Positions 29,930 to 40,067 of a DNA stretch of 64,000 nt are shown here, piece after piece. The notes under the pieces were generated by a model. It saw only the letters and a list, made by a program, of their open reading frames with translations, was not told the DNA's origin and ran no database searches. This DNA is from Rhynchopus sp. YZ270_cl-10 (lineage: Eukaryota > Euglenozoa > Diplonemea > Diplonemida > Diplonemidae): NCBI GenBank assembly GCA_964035575.1, contig OZ037844.1, positions 992,001-1,056,000 of the forward strand, given 5' to 3'. The position numbers were made by a program, and so were the translations under genes. Within the stretch, counting starts at the first letter, position 1. Every line of letters begins with the position of its first letter.

Positions 29930-32092
29930 TCAGGAGCATGTTGATTCGGATGCGAAGCAGCGGCGTGGGCGGCTGGGGGTGCTGGTGCGGGTCACTTCGA
30001 AGACGTTGTCGTGTCTGCTGCTGCCGTACTCGTACACACCGACTGTGGTGCTGGGCTTCATGATCTCCGCAAGAGATGCTGGCAGCGACGTGCCCATCGG
30101 CGGTGCGTACAGGAACACCTTTGCCAAGGACACAGCCTCTTCGCACAGCGCCCAGCTGCGCTGCACAGACGGCCCCATCACCGTCAGGAAGCGCTGTGTG
30201 CGTGACCCCACGTCGCCGTGTTCTGTTGGCCCACTTGCAAGACCCGCACCCGCAAGTGCCGTCCTGCTGTGTACACGTTCCATAAAGTGCACAGCGTTCT
30301 CAGCATGTGCCTGTGTCGCACGAGCAAGGTTCCACCCAACACACACACGGCTCCCCAGCAGTGACACCAATGTACCCCCGCTCTGGTCCAACGCAGTCAT
30401 CAGGACCGACATCACATTGCTCATGTCCTGCAATGCTCCCCCACACTCATCCGCACGCACAACCACCTCCACCTCCAACACACCCACAGTCGCAACAGCA
30501 GACACACGTGTTCGTGCAAGTGTCTCACACATACTGTGCGCCACCTCACCGTCAGTCGTGTAACGCATGGTGCTCTTCATAAACGGCAGCAGTGGCATCG
30601 TCTCAGGCTGGAGCGGGTCAAACCTCCTCTCTGCAAGCGAAGGTGGCCACACACAGCACACAAGCACAGGCTCTGCCACACCCTTCAGCTCAAGTGCCTC
30701 TGCCGTGCCTGCCACCCCCACACAGCCGCCACAGTGCTGCTCCCACAGGTCCGCAGGCACAGCAACAGCACCCGGTGTGCACGTGCTCTCGATGCGTGCT
30801 GCCACGTTCACAGTGTGGCCGAAGTAGTCAGTCCGTCCCGTCAGTGCGTTCTGCTCTGCAGCCACAGGGCCGCTGTTCACACCAATGCGCACCGTGAGCC
30901 CACCCCACAGGTCACCACGTTCAGCACAGATCGGCACCTCCATCAACGACGCAGGCCAGTCCGCAGCACGGAGCATCTCGTGCACATTCAGCCCAAAGTC
31001 AACACCTTCTTGCGTGGTCTCGAAGGCAACCATGAAGGCGTCACCGATTGTCTTCACCTCGTAGCCACTAAACGTCTGCATCGCAGTCCGCATCACCGAG
31101 TTGTGGATCCACAGCCCATCCCGCATCCCGTCAGGTGCGCCTTCCCAGATCGACGTGGACGAGCGGATGTCTGTGAACACCACCGTCACTGCCTCGCTGT
31201 GTGTACCAGGTGCCGTCACAATGCTCTGGACAGACATCTGGTCGTCTCTGTCGAACAGTGCAGCAGGGAGGTAGGGGCGGTAACGCCGCAGGTTCAGCTC
31301 CATCGTCTCGAGTGTTGCAAGAAGCATCTCAGGGGGCAGCAGCGCCTTGCGTGCATCCAGCATGCGTGCCACACCGTCCACGTCGTACTTCGCCAGCAGC
31401 GCTGTGATCTCCTGCACTGCACTGATGGTGCGCTGCATGGCCGCCTGCTCCTTCATCACTGTCGTTGCAAACCCTCGTGTGATGATAAAGTCCATCAAAA
31501 ACACGAGCACGGACAAGACCAGGTTGTTTGGCGGGAAGGAAACAGCGCATGGCAGAGTGTCGCACGCCAGCATGTCCTCGAAGTACTCACGCCTCACCTC
31601 CTGCGTGCCAAAACCTGGAAGGTCGAGGAGCCCAAAACGGAAGCTCTCCTCGACTGCGATTGTCACGAGGTACACCACTGTGAAGGCCACCAACCCGAAG
31701 GTGTACTTTGTGGGCGTTTGCAGCACCAACATGAGGTCAATCGTGACCACGAGCAACGGCCATCCTGGGTTTCCCATAGCCCTCCCACCAAGGTCGTACA
31801 CGAACACGCCAAATGCCTGGGCCAAAATCATGGTTAAAACAACAGGAACGGTAAGCTCCTTCTTCATGAGCACCAAGTAGAGGAATACAACGTTCGTAAC
31901 GAAGAATATCGCAGCCGACACGTGAAAGAACGGCACGTCCTTTGCCGTCTCGTAGACGGATACAAAAAACAGGAAATCATCCACCAGCCCAAGAGCCGAA
32001 GACACAAAAAGGATTTTGCGACGTGACTGTGCATGTTTCCCCAGCGTCCCGTCCACTGAGATGATGTTCTGAAACCAACCCCTGCTCGCCAT
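29930..32092 (-). CDS. Membrane adenylate cyclase, class III, copy 5 (720 aa, 5' end altered)
   Basis: Six membrane helices, an intact adenylate-type catalytic domain and the degenerate second domain are present; the tail ends SESTCS and the 3' flank matches that of copy 2. The first ATG in frame is at 32092 (MASRGWFQNIIS), so about 45 N-terminal residues of the other copies are missing. A few codons further upstream still match their N-terminus (EEHNH), but the sequence then runs into a 9-bp satellite at 32131-32481, whose cyclase-frame reading contains stops. The shared leader and upstream ORF are gone. Small differences occur in otherwise conserved parts (MLLATLETME; MRYTTDGEVAHSMCE). Expression is uncertain because the normal promoter region has been replaced. 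Confidence 0.85.
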   Translation of the reverse strand: MASRGWFQNIISVDGTLGKHAQSRRKILFVSSALGLVDDFLFFVSVYETAKDVPFFHVSAAIFFVTNVVFLYLVLMKKELTVPVVLTMILAQAFGVFVYDLGGRAMGNPGWPLLVVTIDLMLVLQTPTKYTFGLVAFTVVYLVTIAVEESFRFGLLDLPGFGTQEVRREYFEDMLACDTLPCAVSFPPNNLVLSVLVFLMDFIITRGFATTVMKEQAAMQRTISAVQEITALLAKYDVDGVARMLDARKALLPPEMLLATLETMELNLRRYRPYLPAALFDRDDQMSVQSIVTAPGTHSEAVTVVFTDIRSSTSIWEGAPDGMRDGLWIHNSVMRTAMQTFSGYEVKTIGDAFMVAFETTQEGVDFGLNVHEMLRAADWPASLMEVPICAERGDLWGGLTVRIGVNSGPVAAEQNALTGRTDYFGHTVNVAARIESTCTPGAVAVPADLWEQHCGGCVGVAGTAEALELKGVAEPVLVCCVWPPSLAERRFDPLQPETMPLLPFMKSTMRYTTDGEVAHSMCETLARTRVSAVATVGVLEVEVVVRADECGGALQDMSNVMSVLMTALDQSGGTLVSLLGSRVCVGWNLARATQAHAENAVHFMERVHSRTALAGAGLASGPTEHGDVGSRTQRFLTVMGPSVQRSWALCEEAVSLAKVFLYAPPMGTSLPASLAEIMKPSTTVGVYEYGSSRHDNVFEVTRTSTPSRPRRCFASESTCS

Positions 32093-32130
32093 CTTCGCTA
32101 TGTGGTTGTGTTCCTCTAGAGTGGGGTGCT

Positions 32131-32481
32131 ATTTGCCCTATTTGCCCTATTTGCCCTATTTGCCCTATTTGCCCTATTTGCCCTATTTGCCCTATTTGCC
32201 CTATTTGCCCTATTTGCCCTATTTGCCCTATTTGCCCTATTTGCCCTATTTGCCCTATTTGCCCTATTTGCCCTATTTGCCCTATTTGCCCTATTTGCCC
32301 TATTTGCCCTATTTGCCCTATTTGCCCTATTTGCCCTATTTGCCCTATTTGCCCTATTTGCCCTATTTGCCCTATTTGCCCTATTTGCCCTATTTGCCCT
32401 ATTTGCCCTATTTGCCCTATTTGCCCTATTTGCCCTATTTGCCCTATTTGCCCTATTTGCCCTATTTGCCCTATTTGCCCT
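32131..32481. repeat. 9-bp satellite (ATTTGCCCT), 39 units, at the truncated cyclase 5 5' end
   Basis: 351 bp of essentially perfect repeat. It starts directly behind the remnant of the cyclase coding sequence. Open frames reading LPY, FAL, GQI or ANR repeats are artefacts of a unit whose length is divisible by three. Confidence 0.95.
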
Positions 32482-33083
32482 GTACATGTCAAGGAGTAAA
32501 GGAGGTACCACACATTCACATACACATTCACCTTTGTTTTGACATTGGGTTTGTGCCCAACCCCTACCCCTTTGTTTTCCCAACCCACACCCCACAATAG
32601 CCCTGGCTCCTGATGAGCGCGGCCACAGGGTTGAATCCTGGTCAAGGAGCAGACCTCCGAAACCATAAATTAACGTTTTTGTCCCTCTGGTGCTTTCGGA
32701 AATCGGTCAGCGACCTGTCAATATCGACCCCAGCCGCAGCACTAGCCTTCCCTTTTTTCTTGTTCCACAAGGGAGTGTTAGCCAAAAGAGTCGTTGTCCT
32801 TATCTTTTGCAGACCAAACCAAAAATGCTTGTTTCGGGGGGAAGCAAAAGTCAAAGCAACACAAAGAGAGAGGGGTCGGTGAACTCGTGCATCAGTGTGC
32901 AAACTTTAACCGGCTTTTCGACCGTCCCTTTGGTTGAAGAAAATGAAAGAAAAAAGGGTGAGGGGAGTTGGGTCCGGTCATAGGGGGCATGGCATATTTT
33001 TTTGGAAAATGCTTCAAAAAAGCAAGGATTTTTGCTGGGCACAATGAAATTGTCAGAAACATCTCAATTGTCGACTGCCATAT
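32482..33083. other. Repeat-derived spacer, no gene
   Basis: Positions 32508-32655 are the inverted partner of 4980-5123. Positions 32955-33115 resemble 14865-15020 (TGCTGGGCACAAT and AATTATGGCCCACCCACCCC). No gene is seen. Confidence 0.55.
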
Positions 33084-33179
33084 TTGAAGCAAATTATGGC
33101 CCACCCACCCCAATTTTGGAAACCGACTTCATTTTTGCTTAGGAGTGCCTACAGGGAAGGCCTCGTAAGGACGTTACGG

Positions 33180-33400
33180 GCGATACAACGTTACATCATT
33201 GGAAAATTGTTGGCCCCGCCCCCTGTCTTCGTATTTAGTACGTCGACAGGCCTTGGAGAGGAGATTGTACACAACAATGAGCAGTGGCAACACTATCGCA
33301 ATGCGGCGAAGAAGAGCAAATACAAACTTGGGGGAGGCATTACGGACCCGAAGTCGGGCAATGTGTACTGCTTTCCAAGCGATTCGCATATGGTCAATAA
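33180..33400 (+). pseudogene. Possible fragment of a propeller-repeat protein
   Basis: The plus frame reads KYKLGGGITDPKSGNVYCFP, which resembles the GG-LAPNGKIYCIP-type repeat of some protist beta-propeller proteins. It is isolated, without flanking repeat units or a convincing start, so it looks like a fragment. The assignment rests on one motif and is weak. Confidence 0.3.
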
Positions 33401-33802
33401 TTCAAACAGCGTTGGGCTCAGAAGAAGCAGTGCAAGGCACTGGGGATCATGAGAACCAACTGTGATCTGTAGAAAACGAGCAAAAGGAATCGGAGCTAAC
33501 GTGACGAGAGTGAATACCAAGTTAGAAAATTCTAGAAATAAAACAAACGGTGGTTGTTGATGCAGGCACCTCCGACTGACCCACGTACGATGCCAGCCAT
33601 CTGGATGAAAGCATAAGTACCCTGCCGCCAACAACAGTAGGTGTAAAAGGGAAACCTAATGACTTGCCCGCACCGAGAGAACGAGGGCGGTACACAACCG
33701 CTCGTCAGCCGAAACAAAAAGTCTGTACTTCATTGGTCTTGGCCAGTGGAGTCCCCTACAGGAGGGGAGAGGGCTTTGCCCTCTCCTGTACTACACGTGA
33801 AT

Positions 33803-34336
33803 ATGTCTTTGTTTTTGCAAAGAAAACATGAAAAGCTGCTCGCCATGGTGGAGGCCCAACTGTTGGACGCCGAGACCGAGGAGGAGCTGCACCGTGCGCA
33901 AGCTTTGGGACGCCTGTTGGAGGAGTCACGGAAGGCCACGCTGCGCATGGAAGAAGAAGAGGAACCCCCCGTCGTGGAGGAGAAGCAGACGACGGAGGTG
34001 ACGGCGGCACCACCGCCAGCGAAGGAGACACCCGGCACCTGCCCTGGTGCCACCGCAACGACGCCCCCCACCAGCAGGAGGCTTGGCTCTACTGGTGGGG
34101 CAAAGACGCCTCACAAGGCGCACAAGACGAAGCCGGCGCCGCCGCCTCCACCCGACTGCGGCCGCCTGCACCCTCTGACTCGCCCACCCGACGGTGGATG
34201 GAAGTGCCCACCCGACCGTGGGTGGCTGTACTCACCTGCAAGAACGTGCTCTCTGAAGTGCCCACCCGACCGTGGACGGCTGCGCACCGCAAAGACCTCG
34301 CCTGGAGCAATTCGGGCATTACCTAGAAGCGTGTAG
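33803..34336 (+). CDS. Hypothetical protein in the retroposon-like unit (177 aa)
   Basis: I chose the ATG at 33803 (MSLFLQRKHEKLLAMVEAQL), although the frame is open from 33659. Residues about 5-60 are predicted helical and charged (E/R/L rich, coiled-coil-like). Residues 60-130 are rich in P, T and A. The end has three imperfect repeats around PPDRG/PPDGGW. No known domain is recognised. A small coiled-coil protein would suit an RNA-binding ORF1 of a non-LTR element, but that is a guess from context. Confidence 0.4.
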   Translation: MSLFLQRKHEKLLAMVEAQLLDAETEEELHRAQALGRLLEESRKATLRMEEEEEPPVVEEKQTTEVTAAPPPAKETPGTCPGATATTPPTSRRLGSTGGAKTPHKAHKTKPAPPPPPDCGRLHPLTRPPDGGWKCPPDRGWLYSPARTCSLKCPPDRGRLRTAKTSPGAIRALPRSV

Positions 34337-34389
34337 CATAGTGGAGTGCATCTTCGGGTGTCTACACTAAAACAACCAAGTTTTCAAAA
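34329..34389 (+). repeat. Hairpin repeat, copy H3 (opposite orientation to the others)
   Basis: CATAGTGGAGTGCATCTTCG then GGTGTCTACACTA, ending ACAACCAAGTTTTCAAAAA. The only clear copy with its tail on the plus strand. Confidence 0.7.
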
Positions 34390-34788
34390 AGGAAAAGGGA
34401 AACCAAGCATGTGGTCAACGCAATGCGCTGAGTCAGGTATTTTCAACACTACGCCAATCGCAAGAACCTCGAGGATATGCCCAACAGACTCTCAGTGCTC
34501 CAGTACGGATAATCTGTAATCTCTAGCTGACACTGTGCACTTGCCACGCAGTACCAGATCGCAGTGCACATAGGTGACAAAAGCAGAATCACTGCTCCAT
34601 GCTGTGGAACACAAAATACCAATGAACACCGGACCAAGCACCTGCCCTTGCTCTGCTACTCTCAGCAGGCTTTAGGTGAACGACATCAAAGTCCTCGCCC
34701 TGAGGCTGGGTACGGACGAACGCAAGGAAAGCGGGTGTTGAGGCAGATGCAATGATGAGATGACGCGGCACTCTCAGCACACCTGCAG
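34390..34788. other. Unassigned spacer
   Basis: No gene or repeat recognised before the next satellite. Confidence 0.4.
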
Positions 34789-35229
34789 CATGTGCATGTG
34801 CATGTGCATGTGCATGTGCATGTGCATGTGCATGTGCATGTGCATGTGCATGTGCATGTGCATGTGCATGTGCATGTGCATGTGCATGTGCATGTGCATG
34901 TGCATGTGCATGTGCATGTGCATGTGCATGTGCATGTGCATGTGCATGTGCATGTGCATGTGCATGTGCATGTGCATGTGCATGTGCATGTGCATGTGCA
35001 TGTGCATGTGCATGTGCATGTGCATGTGCATGTGCATGTGCATGTGCATGTGCATGTGCATGTGCATGTGCATGTGCATGTGCATGTGCATGTGCATGTG
35101 CATGTGCATGTGCATGTGCATGTGCATGTGCATGTGCATGTGCATGTGCATGTGCATGTGCATGTGCATGTGCATGTGCATGTGCATGTGCATGTGCATG
35201 TGCATGTGCATGTGCATGTGCATGTGCAT
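34789..35229. repeat. 6-bp satellite (CATGTG), about 73 units
   Basis: 441 bp of perfect hexamer, 50% GC. All apparent proteins across it (MCMC, HVHV, MHMH, CTCT) are translation artefacts. Confidence 0.97.
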
Positions 35230-35582
35230 CTCCTCGCTGGCCGCGCTACCACGGGAACTACAACTAAAAACTTTTCTAAAATAGAATGGAACGCCCCATC
35301 CCAAACGGATGTATGAAGGAGGACCATAGCCTTGCCACACGGCTGGGGCTGGGGCTGGTCTCGGAGACAGGGTTCCGTAAGAACGGAGGCGGTTCACAAC
35401 CGCTCAGCATCACACCCGAAGATCAGCCATCAAGCGCAACAGACGGGGAGGGTCTGCAATTCGAACATCCCCCTGCTGCAAACTGCCGCTGGTTAGCTTA
35501 GGTGCGGTCAAATTCGAGGGGTCTAGGTTTACTCAAAAATACTGACAGGTTTCTGACAGAAGCAACTATTTGCACTGTACCT
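35230..35582. other. Spacer between satellites
   Basis: Positions about 35380-35415 resemble the end of the 5'-signature repeat (GTAAGAACGGAGGCGGTTCA). No gene. Confidence 0.45.
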
Positions 35583-35926
35583 ACTGTACACTGTACACTG
35601 TACACTGTACACTGTACACTGTACACTGTACACTGTACACTGTACACTGTACACTGTACACTGTACACTGTACACTGTACACTGTACACTGTACACTGTA
35701 CACTGTACACTGTACACTGTACACTGTACACTGTACACTGTACACTGTACACTGTACACTGTACACTGTACACTGTACACTGTACACTGTACACTGTACA
35801 CTGTACACTGTACACTGTACACTGTACACTGTACACTGTACACTGTACACTGTACACTGTACACTGTACACTGTACACTGTACACTGTACACTGTACACT
35901 GTACACTGTACACTGTACACTGTACA
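35583..35926. repeat. 7-bp satellite (ACTGTAC), about 49 units
   Basis: 344 bp of perfect 7-mer containing the palindrome GTAC. ORFs reading TVHCTLY or SVQCTVY are artefacts: seven frames of the unit avoid stops. Confidence 0.97.
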
Positions 35927-36860
35927 GTTCCTATCACTTTCTGGAACCCGGGTATTCTGGGTACCAGGCACTTGGTGCCCAGGTACCCAGGCAACATGCG
36001 AGAAAACACAAAACCCTACACGTAACGAAAATAAGGATTTTACTGTGAAGATAACGCTGGAAAAATGTAACAAAAGGTTTTTACCAATGAGGATGACCCG
36101 CGCCAACGGAGGTATGAGGGCATGCAGCCAGCTTGCGACAACACCTTTTGTTTGCTTTCGGGCTACTATCATGGGATATCAGCCGCCAAAACAAAACAAG
36201 GCAAAGAAGGGGCGTAGATCACCACTCTGCGGTCAGCGCATTGTCCTGCTGCAAATTAGCCGCAGTTTGCAGCAGCACCCGGATTGCCCCCAGGCGGAGG
36301 TCTTAGGATCACTGGGCCGTGGGAGCACCGGCTGGCCACGTGGAGTACCCTGCGCAGCATCTGATACGATGCTGGCATACTTCGGGCTGCAGTGGCATTG
36401 CCATGCCCCAGGCGGCCCTTCATGACATGAGAGCACCCCCTTGGTCATTTGGGTCCCTCATTCATGTGGCAGGTGATCATCCCACTGCGTCAGTCACCGT
36501 GCGAAAGGGCACCTAGGGGTGCCATGGCAACATTGACTGAAAACCTTGACGAAGGAGGGAGGCATACACTTGAGGACACGGTGCAAAGGGTTTGTAGTCG
36601 CAAATAGCGTAAATACAAACTCAATTTGACATTGCAAGCGTGTGTTTTTTTCTTCTTTTTTTGACAAAAGTAGCAAGCAAACACCGCTGCATAATGCAAT
36701 GGAACAGATGGGACAGAGTGTTAAGTGAGGTTTCCGTGATAAGTGTTGGGAAACAGAGGGCCAGCCTCGCAGATGCGCTGTTCAAGCAACGCCACCTTCC
36801 CGTTTCTCTCTTCTTCGTACTGTGCGTACATAACCCGCAAGGCGGTCAACAACATGACCC
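35927..36860. other. Unassigned spacer
   Basis: A small inverted GGTACCC/GGGTACC motif cluster lies at 35955-35990. Frames are short and unconvincing; no gene is seen. Confidence 0.4.
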
Positions 36861-39480
36861 TCATCACATCCTCGAAGAACACCCACGTCTACACAAAGGG
36901 TGAAGAAGTGCGGCAAGCAGGCTCGAAGGTACCGCTGGTATACGAGAACACCGCAGCCGACCTATACCAACCAGAGTTGGATGACATCCTCAACTGCCAC
37001 AAACTGGAGGACGGTCTGTTCGACGAGGATGACGGGAACAGGGAAGAGTTGAACGTCACAACGGACAACACAGCTGAGAGCACGATCTCCACAGATTCCG
37101 CGAAAAAGCGGATCAATTCCGTTTTACCCGACTTCCCCATTGGTGTGCACCGCGCTTCTCTCATTGTGCCAATGAAGCATGCAGTACAGCATTCTCTCGA
37201 ACTGAATAGTACCACCACCACCACAAGGAAGACCTCCGAAAACCTTGAGAAACAGTGAAAACAAGATTCGGGAGAGCGCATCTAACGTTCCCGTGGTCGT
37301 GCAGGCCGGTTCTGTACAGCCGAGGGGGATCACCTGCAATGATATTCTCCACAAAGAAAAGATCACGCCACGCGCGAAGGAGGGTACTGCCAAAGACGCA
37401 ATGGAGAGCAAGCTGTGGCGACAGGCGATGTGCCCTTCGACGGGATGATTGGGGGATTAGGCCAATTTCCCCCTGCTCTTCTCTTGGTCGTGGTCCTGAA
37501 ACTGGCGGACAAAACCTTCAACCCAAGGGAGGACAGCTTGCCTCTCGTCTTGCAGGGAGAAGACGGCTCTGGAAAGTCGTATCCCGTTCTCCGGTTTGTG
37601 AAGAAGATGTTAGCTTTCTGCACTGTGCGCGGCATCACCTGTGCATACTCAAACAGCAGTGGGTGGTAGGTGCAATACCTGTATGAAAGGTTGCAGCCAG
37701 AAGCAGGATGCTGGCAACAGGAGCCAGGTCATCAGAGCGACGACCGATAAGGCCAGACAGCACTCTGCGCGCGGCTGCTGCCGCTTTGACCTCGAGCTGA
37801 ACTCGCTTCTCATCAGAGAGAGGTCGTCTCGCTTGTCCTCCTCACAGAGGTCGTGTCCTGCACACTGCTGCAGATGCGTCCTCCTCAGGAGCTGAACCAC
37901 AGCAGCCTGGTCACAAGTGTTTCCCACATTTGGGAACTTGTCCGACACAACCCCCTCTCTCTTTCCGTCCACACCATCGAGGGTGTCATCATCAACCGTC
38001 TCGCTGGTGCTGGCATCCGCATCAACGAGGAAATGGGGATAGCCAAGAACAAGTCGGCGCGCACAAAGTTTTTCTGGCCATGCCTTGAGTGCCTTGTGGT
38101 CGACGAGATGTCGATGGTGCCAGCACTCCTCCAGGAATTGGCTGAAACAGAACACCTCCTCCACAACGTGCCAAGGGTGTTCGCATCGATTCAAGGCCAG
38201 AAGGATTCATTTTCCGATGTCCCAATTGTGATCATCATGGGCGACATGATGCAACACACGGCTGTGATGAAGCCCCACTGTACGCTGATGAAGACGCGGT
38301 GAACATCAGAACGAATCGCAAAACTCGCGAAGGCATCAGGCTTTACAAGCACAATATGGAAGACTGCCATCTTGACGATAAAGCGGAGTGAGCGCGAGAA
38401 GATGCGCCAGCTGCTATTCAGCAACCGCACAGGGCTCCGTTGACGGAGCAACTGTGCACGAACTTCACAGGTACGCCACCCCGTCGAACCAACCTGTGGG
38501 GTGCCATTGTCGCGACCGAGTGGGCCCCGCTCAACGCACTGCAGCTGCCGTACACGCTGGAGAACGCGAAGAAGGCGGCGAGGTTGCGTTCATCCTCCGC
38601 CCCGACGACAAGTACCAGGGTAGAGGGTAGGCGCATCAGCGGCGCATTGGCAGAGAAGGTTGCCTTCGGCCCCGAGGGTCTTGCGAACGGGAACACCAAG
38701 GGGAAAGGGAAACTGTCTGGTATGCTGACGTCGTACCATGGCATGACGGTGCGCCTTCTCGACCACGCCGCATCGAACCTGGGCGTTATGAAGAAGATAG
38801 TGTGAGGAGGGGGCAATGCAGAAGGTAGCAGGACAGAGGACTTCTGCAGACGTTGTGACGGTGAACGACCTCTCATTCGCATTGGACGTTGACTTTACGA
38901 TGTCAAATCTAACATTGGATGTGGGGGTGGGGCAGGACGCTGGATCAAGCCATCCAGCCTGAGCTTCTTCTGCATGGAGAGAAGCGCATAACTGTTCGCA
39001 GAAAACAGTTCGCAGTTTACCCATCACAACTTGGTACCACCTACCTAAGGGTTGACTGTTCCTGCTAGCCAAGGGATGTACATCTGTCCTCGCAAGGACG
39101 GAATCGTGAAGAGCAACCACGCACGTAAGAAGGAAGGAAAGGCTTCCTACACTATTCTGGAACACTGCCTCAGTGTCGACTGCATTGCCCAGCACGTGAC
39201 CCTGTCCCACAACGGAGGCACCTTCAACAACCTGTACCACTCTTTCCCGCATGGGTTGGAGAAAACGAGCGACACGGAGTCGTGACTACAGCGTCAACAG
39301 TGTGTACATGCCACTGTTGAGAGCTGCTGCAGAAGGGACCGTACGACCCCATTCAGGTGAGATGGTTCGCCTGAAGAAGAAAGCAGAGCGGACTGATGTG
39401 AAGTACCAGAACTTCGCCAAAGCAGTTGCTCGAAAAGAGTCGGCAGCAAGCAAAAAAAAAAAAGTTCTGGCAGCAAAGTG
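36861..39480 (+). pseudogene. Broken PIF1-like helicase (host copy or Helitron-derived)
   Basis: Plus-strand pieces keep helicase motifs in the right order. Walker A is QGEDGSGKS (about 37551-37577), Walker B is CLVVDEMSMV (about 38089-38118) and motif III is IIMGDMMQ (about 38233-38256). A PEGLANGNTKGKGKLSGM stretch follows (about 38672-38726). An acidic 130-codon segment (36861-37255) may be its N-terminal part. The frame is interrupted by several stops and shifts, so it cannot make a full protein. PIF1-type helicases unwind DNA, and Helitrons carry such a domain fused to a Rep nuclease; I see no Rep motif here. Confidence 0.6.
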
Positions 39481-39609
39481 ACTACCCACCACCGAACGGA
39501 CAGAGCTCCACGAACCCAAAGAGCTCCTTGTCTTGCAGGACCGTCTCTGCACGACGCTGTGTTTAATTGCGACTCAACAAACCAATTCGAGCAATTCGCA
39601 ACAACGGAC

Positions 39610-39830
39610 TATTGTGGAACTGACATTTTTTTACAATTCCTTTTAGGGAACCGGAGCATGTACCGTCCTGAAAATCTCCAAGAAAATGGAGTCGGCGGGG
39701 CTAAAGAGGAAGTCACCTCTCCTAAACGTCTACTGGCAGGGGTGTCACTCACCTGCATCGCCATTGAAATAACGTTGCTCACCAATGCTACCCCACATTT
39801 TTTTTTGTAAGCTGGAGCTCTGCGAGTTGC
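39610..39830 (+). repeat. About 220-bp repeat shared with 60620-60840
   Basis: Both copies share CCAAGAAAATGGAGTCGGCG, TCACTCACCT and CATTGAAATA with T-runs at both sides. No coding function is evident. Confidence 0.65.
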
Positions 39831-39895
39831 CCCTAGGTGGCGTTCCAATAGCCAGGCCGGACCTCACCTCAAATGGAGAAGCCTTAGAAGACAAA

Positions 39896-40067
39896 GGTAC
39901 ACGGTGCAAGGTACACAGTGCAAGGTACACAGTGCAAGGTACACAGTGCAAGGTACACAGTGCAAGGTACACAGTGCAAGGTACACAGTGCAAGGTACAC
40001 AGTGCAAGGTACACAGTGCAAGGTACACGGTGTGAGATACACGGTGCAAGGTACACGGTGCAAGGTA
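39896..40067. repeat. 14-bp satellite (GTACACAGTGCAAG), about 12 units
   Basis: A tandem array in which the middle units are identical and the outer ones vary (ACGG for ACAG; one GTGAGATACACGG unit). Confidence 0.93.

Larger units (their letters stand above)
33547..34389 (+). mobile_element. Retroposon-like unit: 5' signature, one ORF, hairpin 3' tail
   Basis: The plus strand begins with the 5'-signature repeat (GTTGTTGATGCAGGCACCTC, to GCTCGTCAGCC at about 33713). An ORF follows at 33803-34336. It ends with the hairpin repeat in poly-A orientation (CATAGTGGAGTGCATC to CCAAGTTTTCAAAAA at 34389). Here the two dispersed repeats sit on the same strand at opposite ends of one 0.84-kb unit, as expected for a non-LTR retroposon. 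I found no clear target-site duplication and no reverse transcriptase. Confidence 0.5.

Noticed and set aside
32600-32655. tRNA-like sequence (also inverted at about 4985-5035)
   Set aside because: A T-arm-like GGGTTGAATCCTGG and a 6-bp acceptor-like stem exist, but there is no room for an anticodon arm.
32100-35926. Apparent repeat proteins (LPY, GQI, MCMC, HVHV, TVHCTLY and similar)
   Set aside because: They are translations of stop-free satellite arrays on both strands and in several frames; they have no start context or non-repeat domain.
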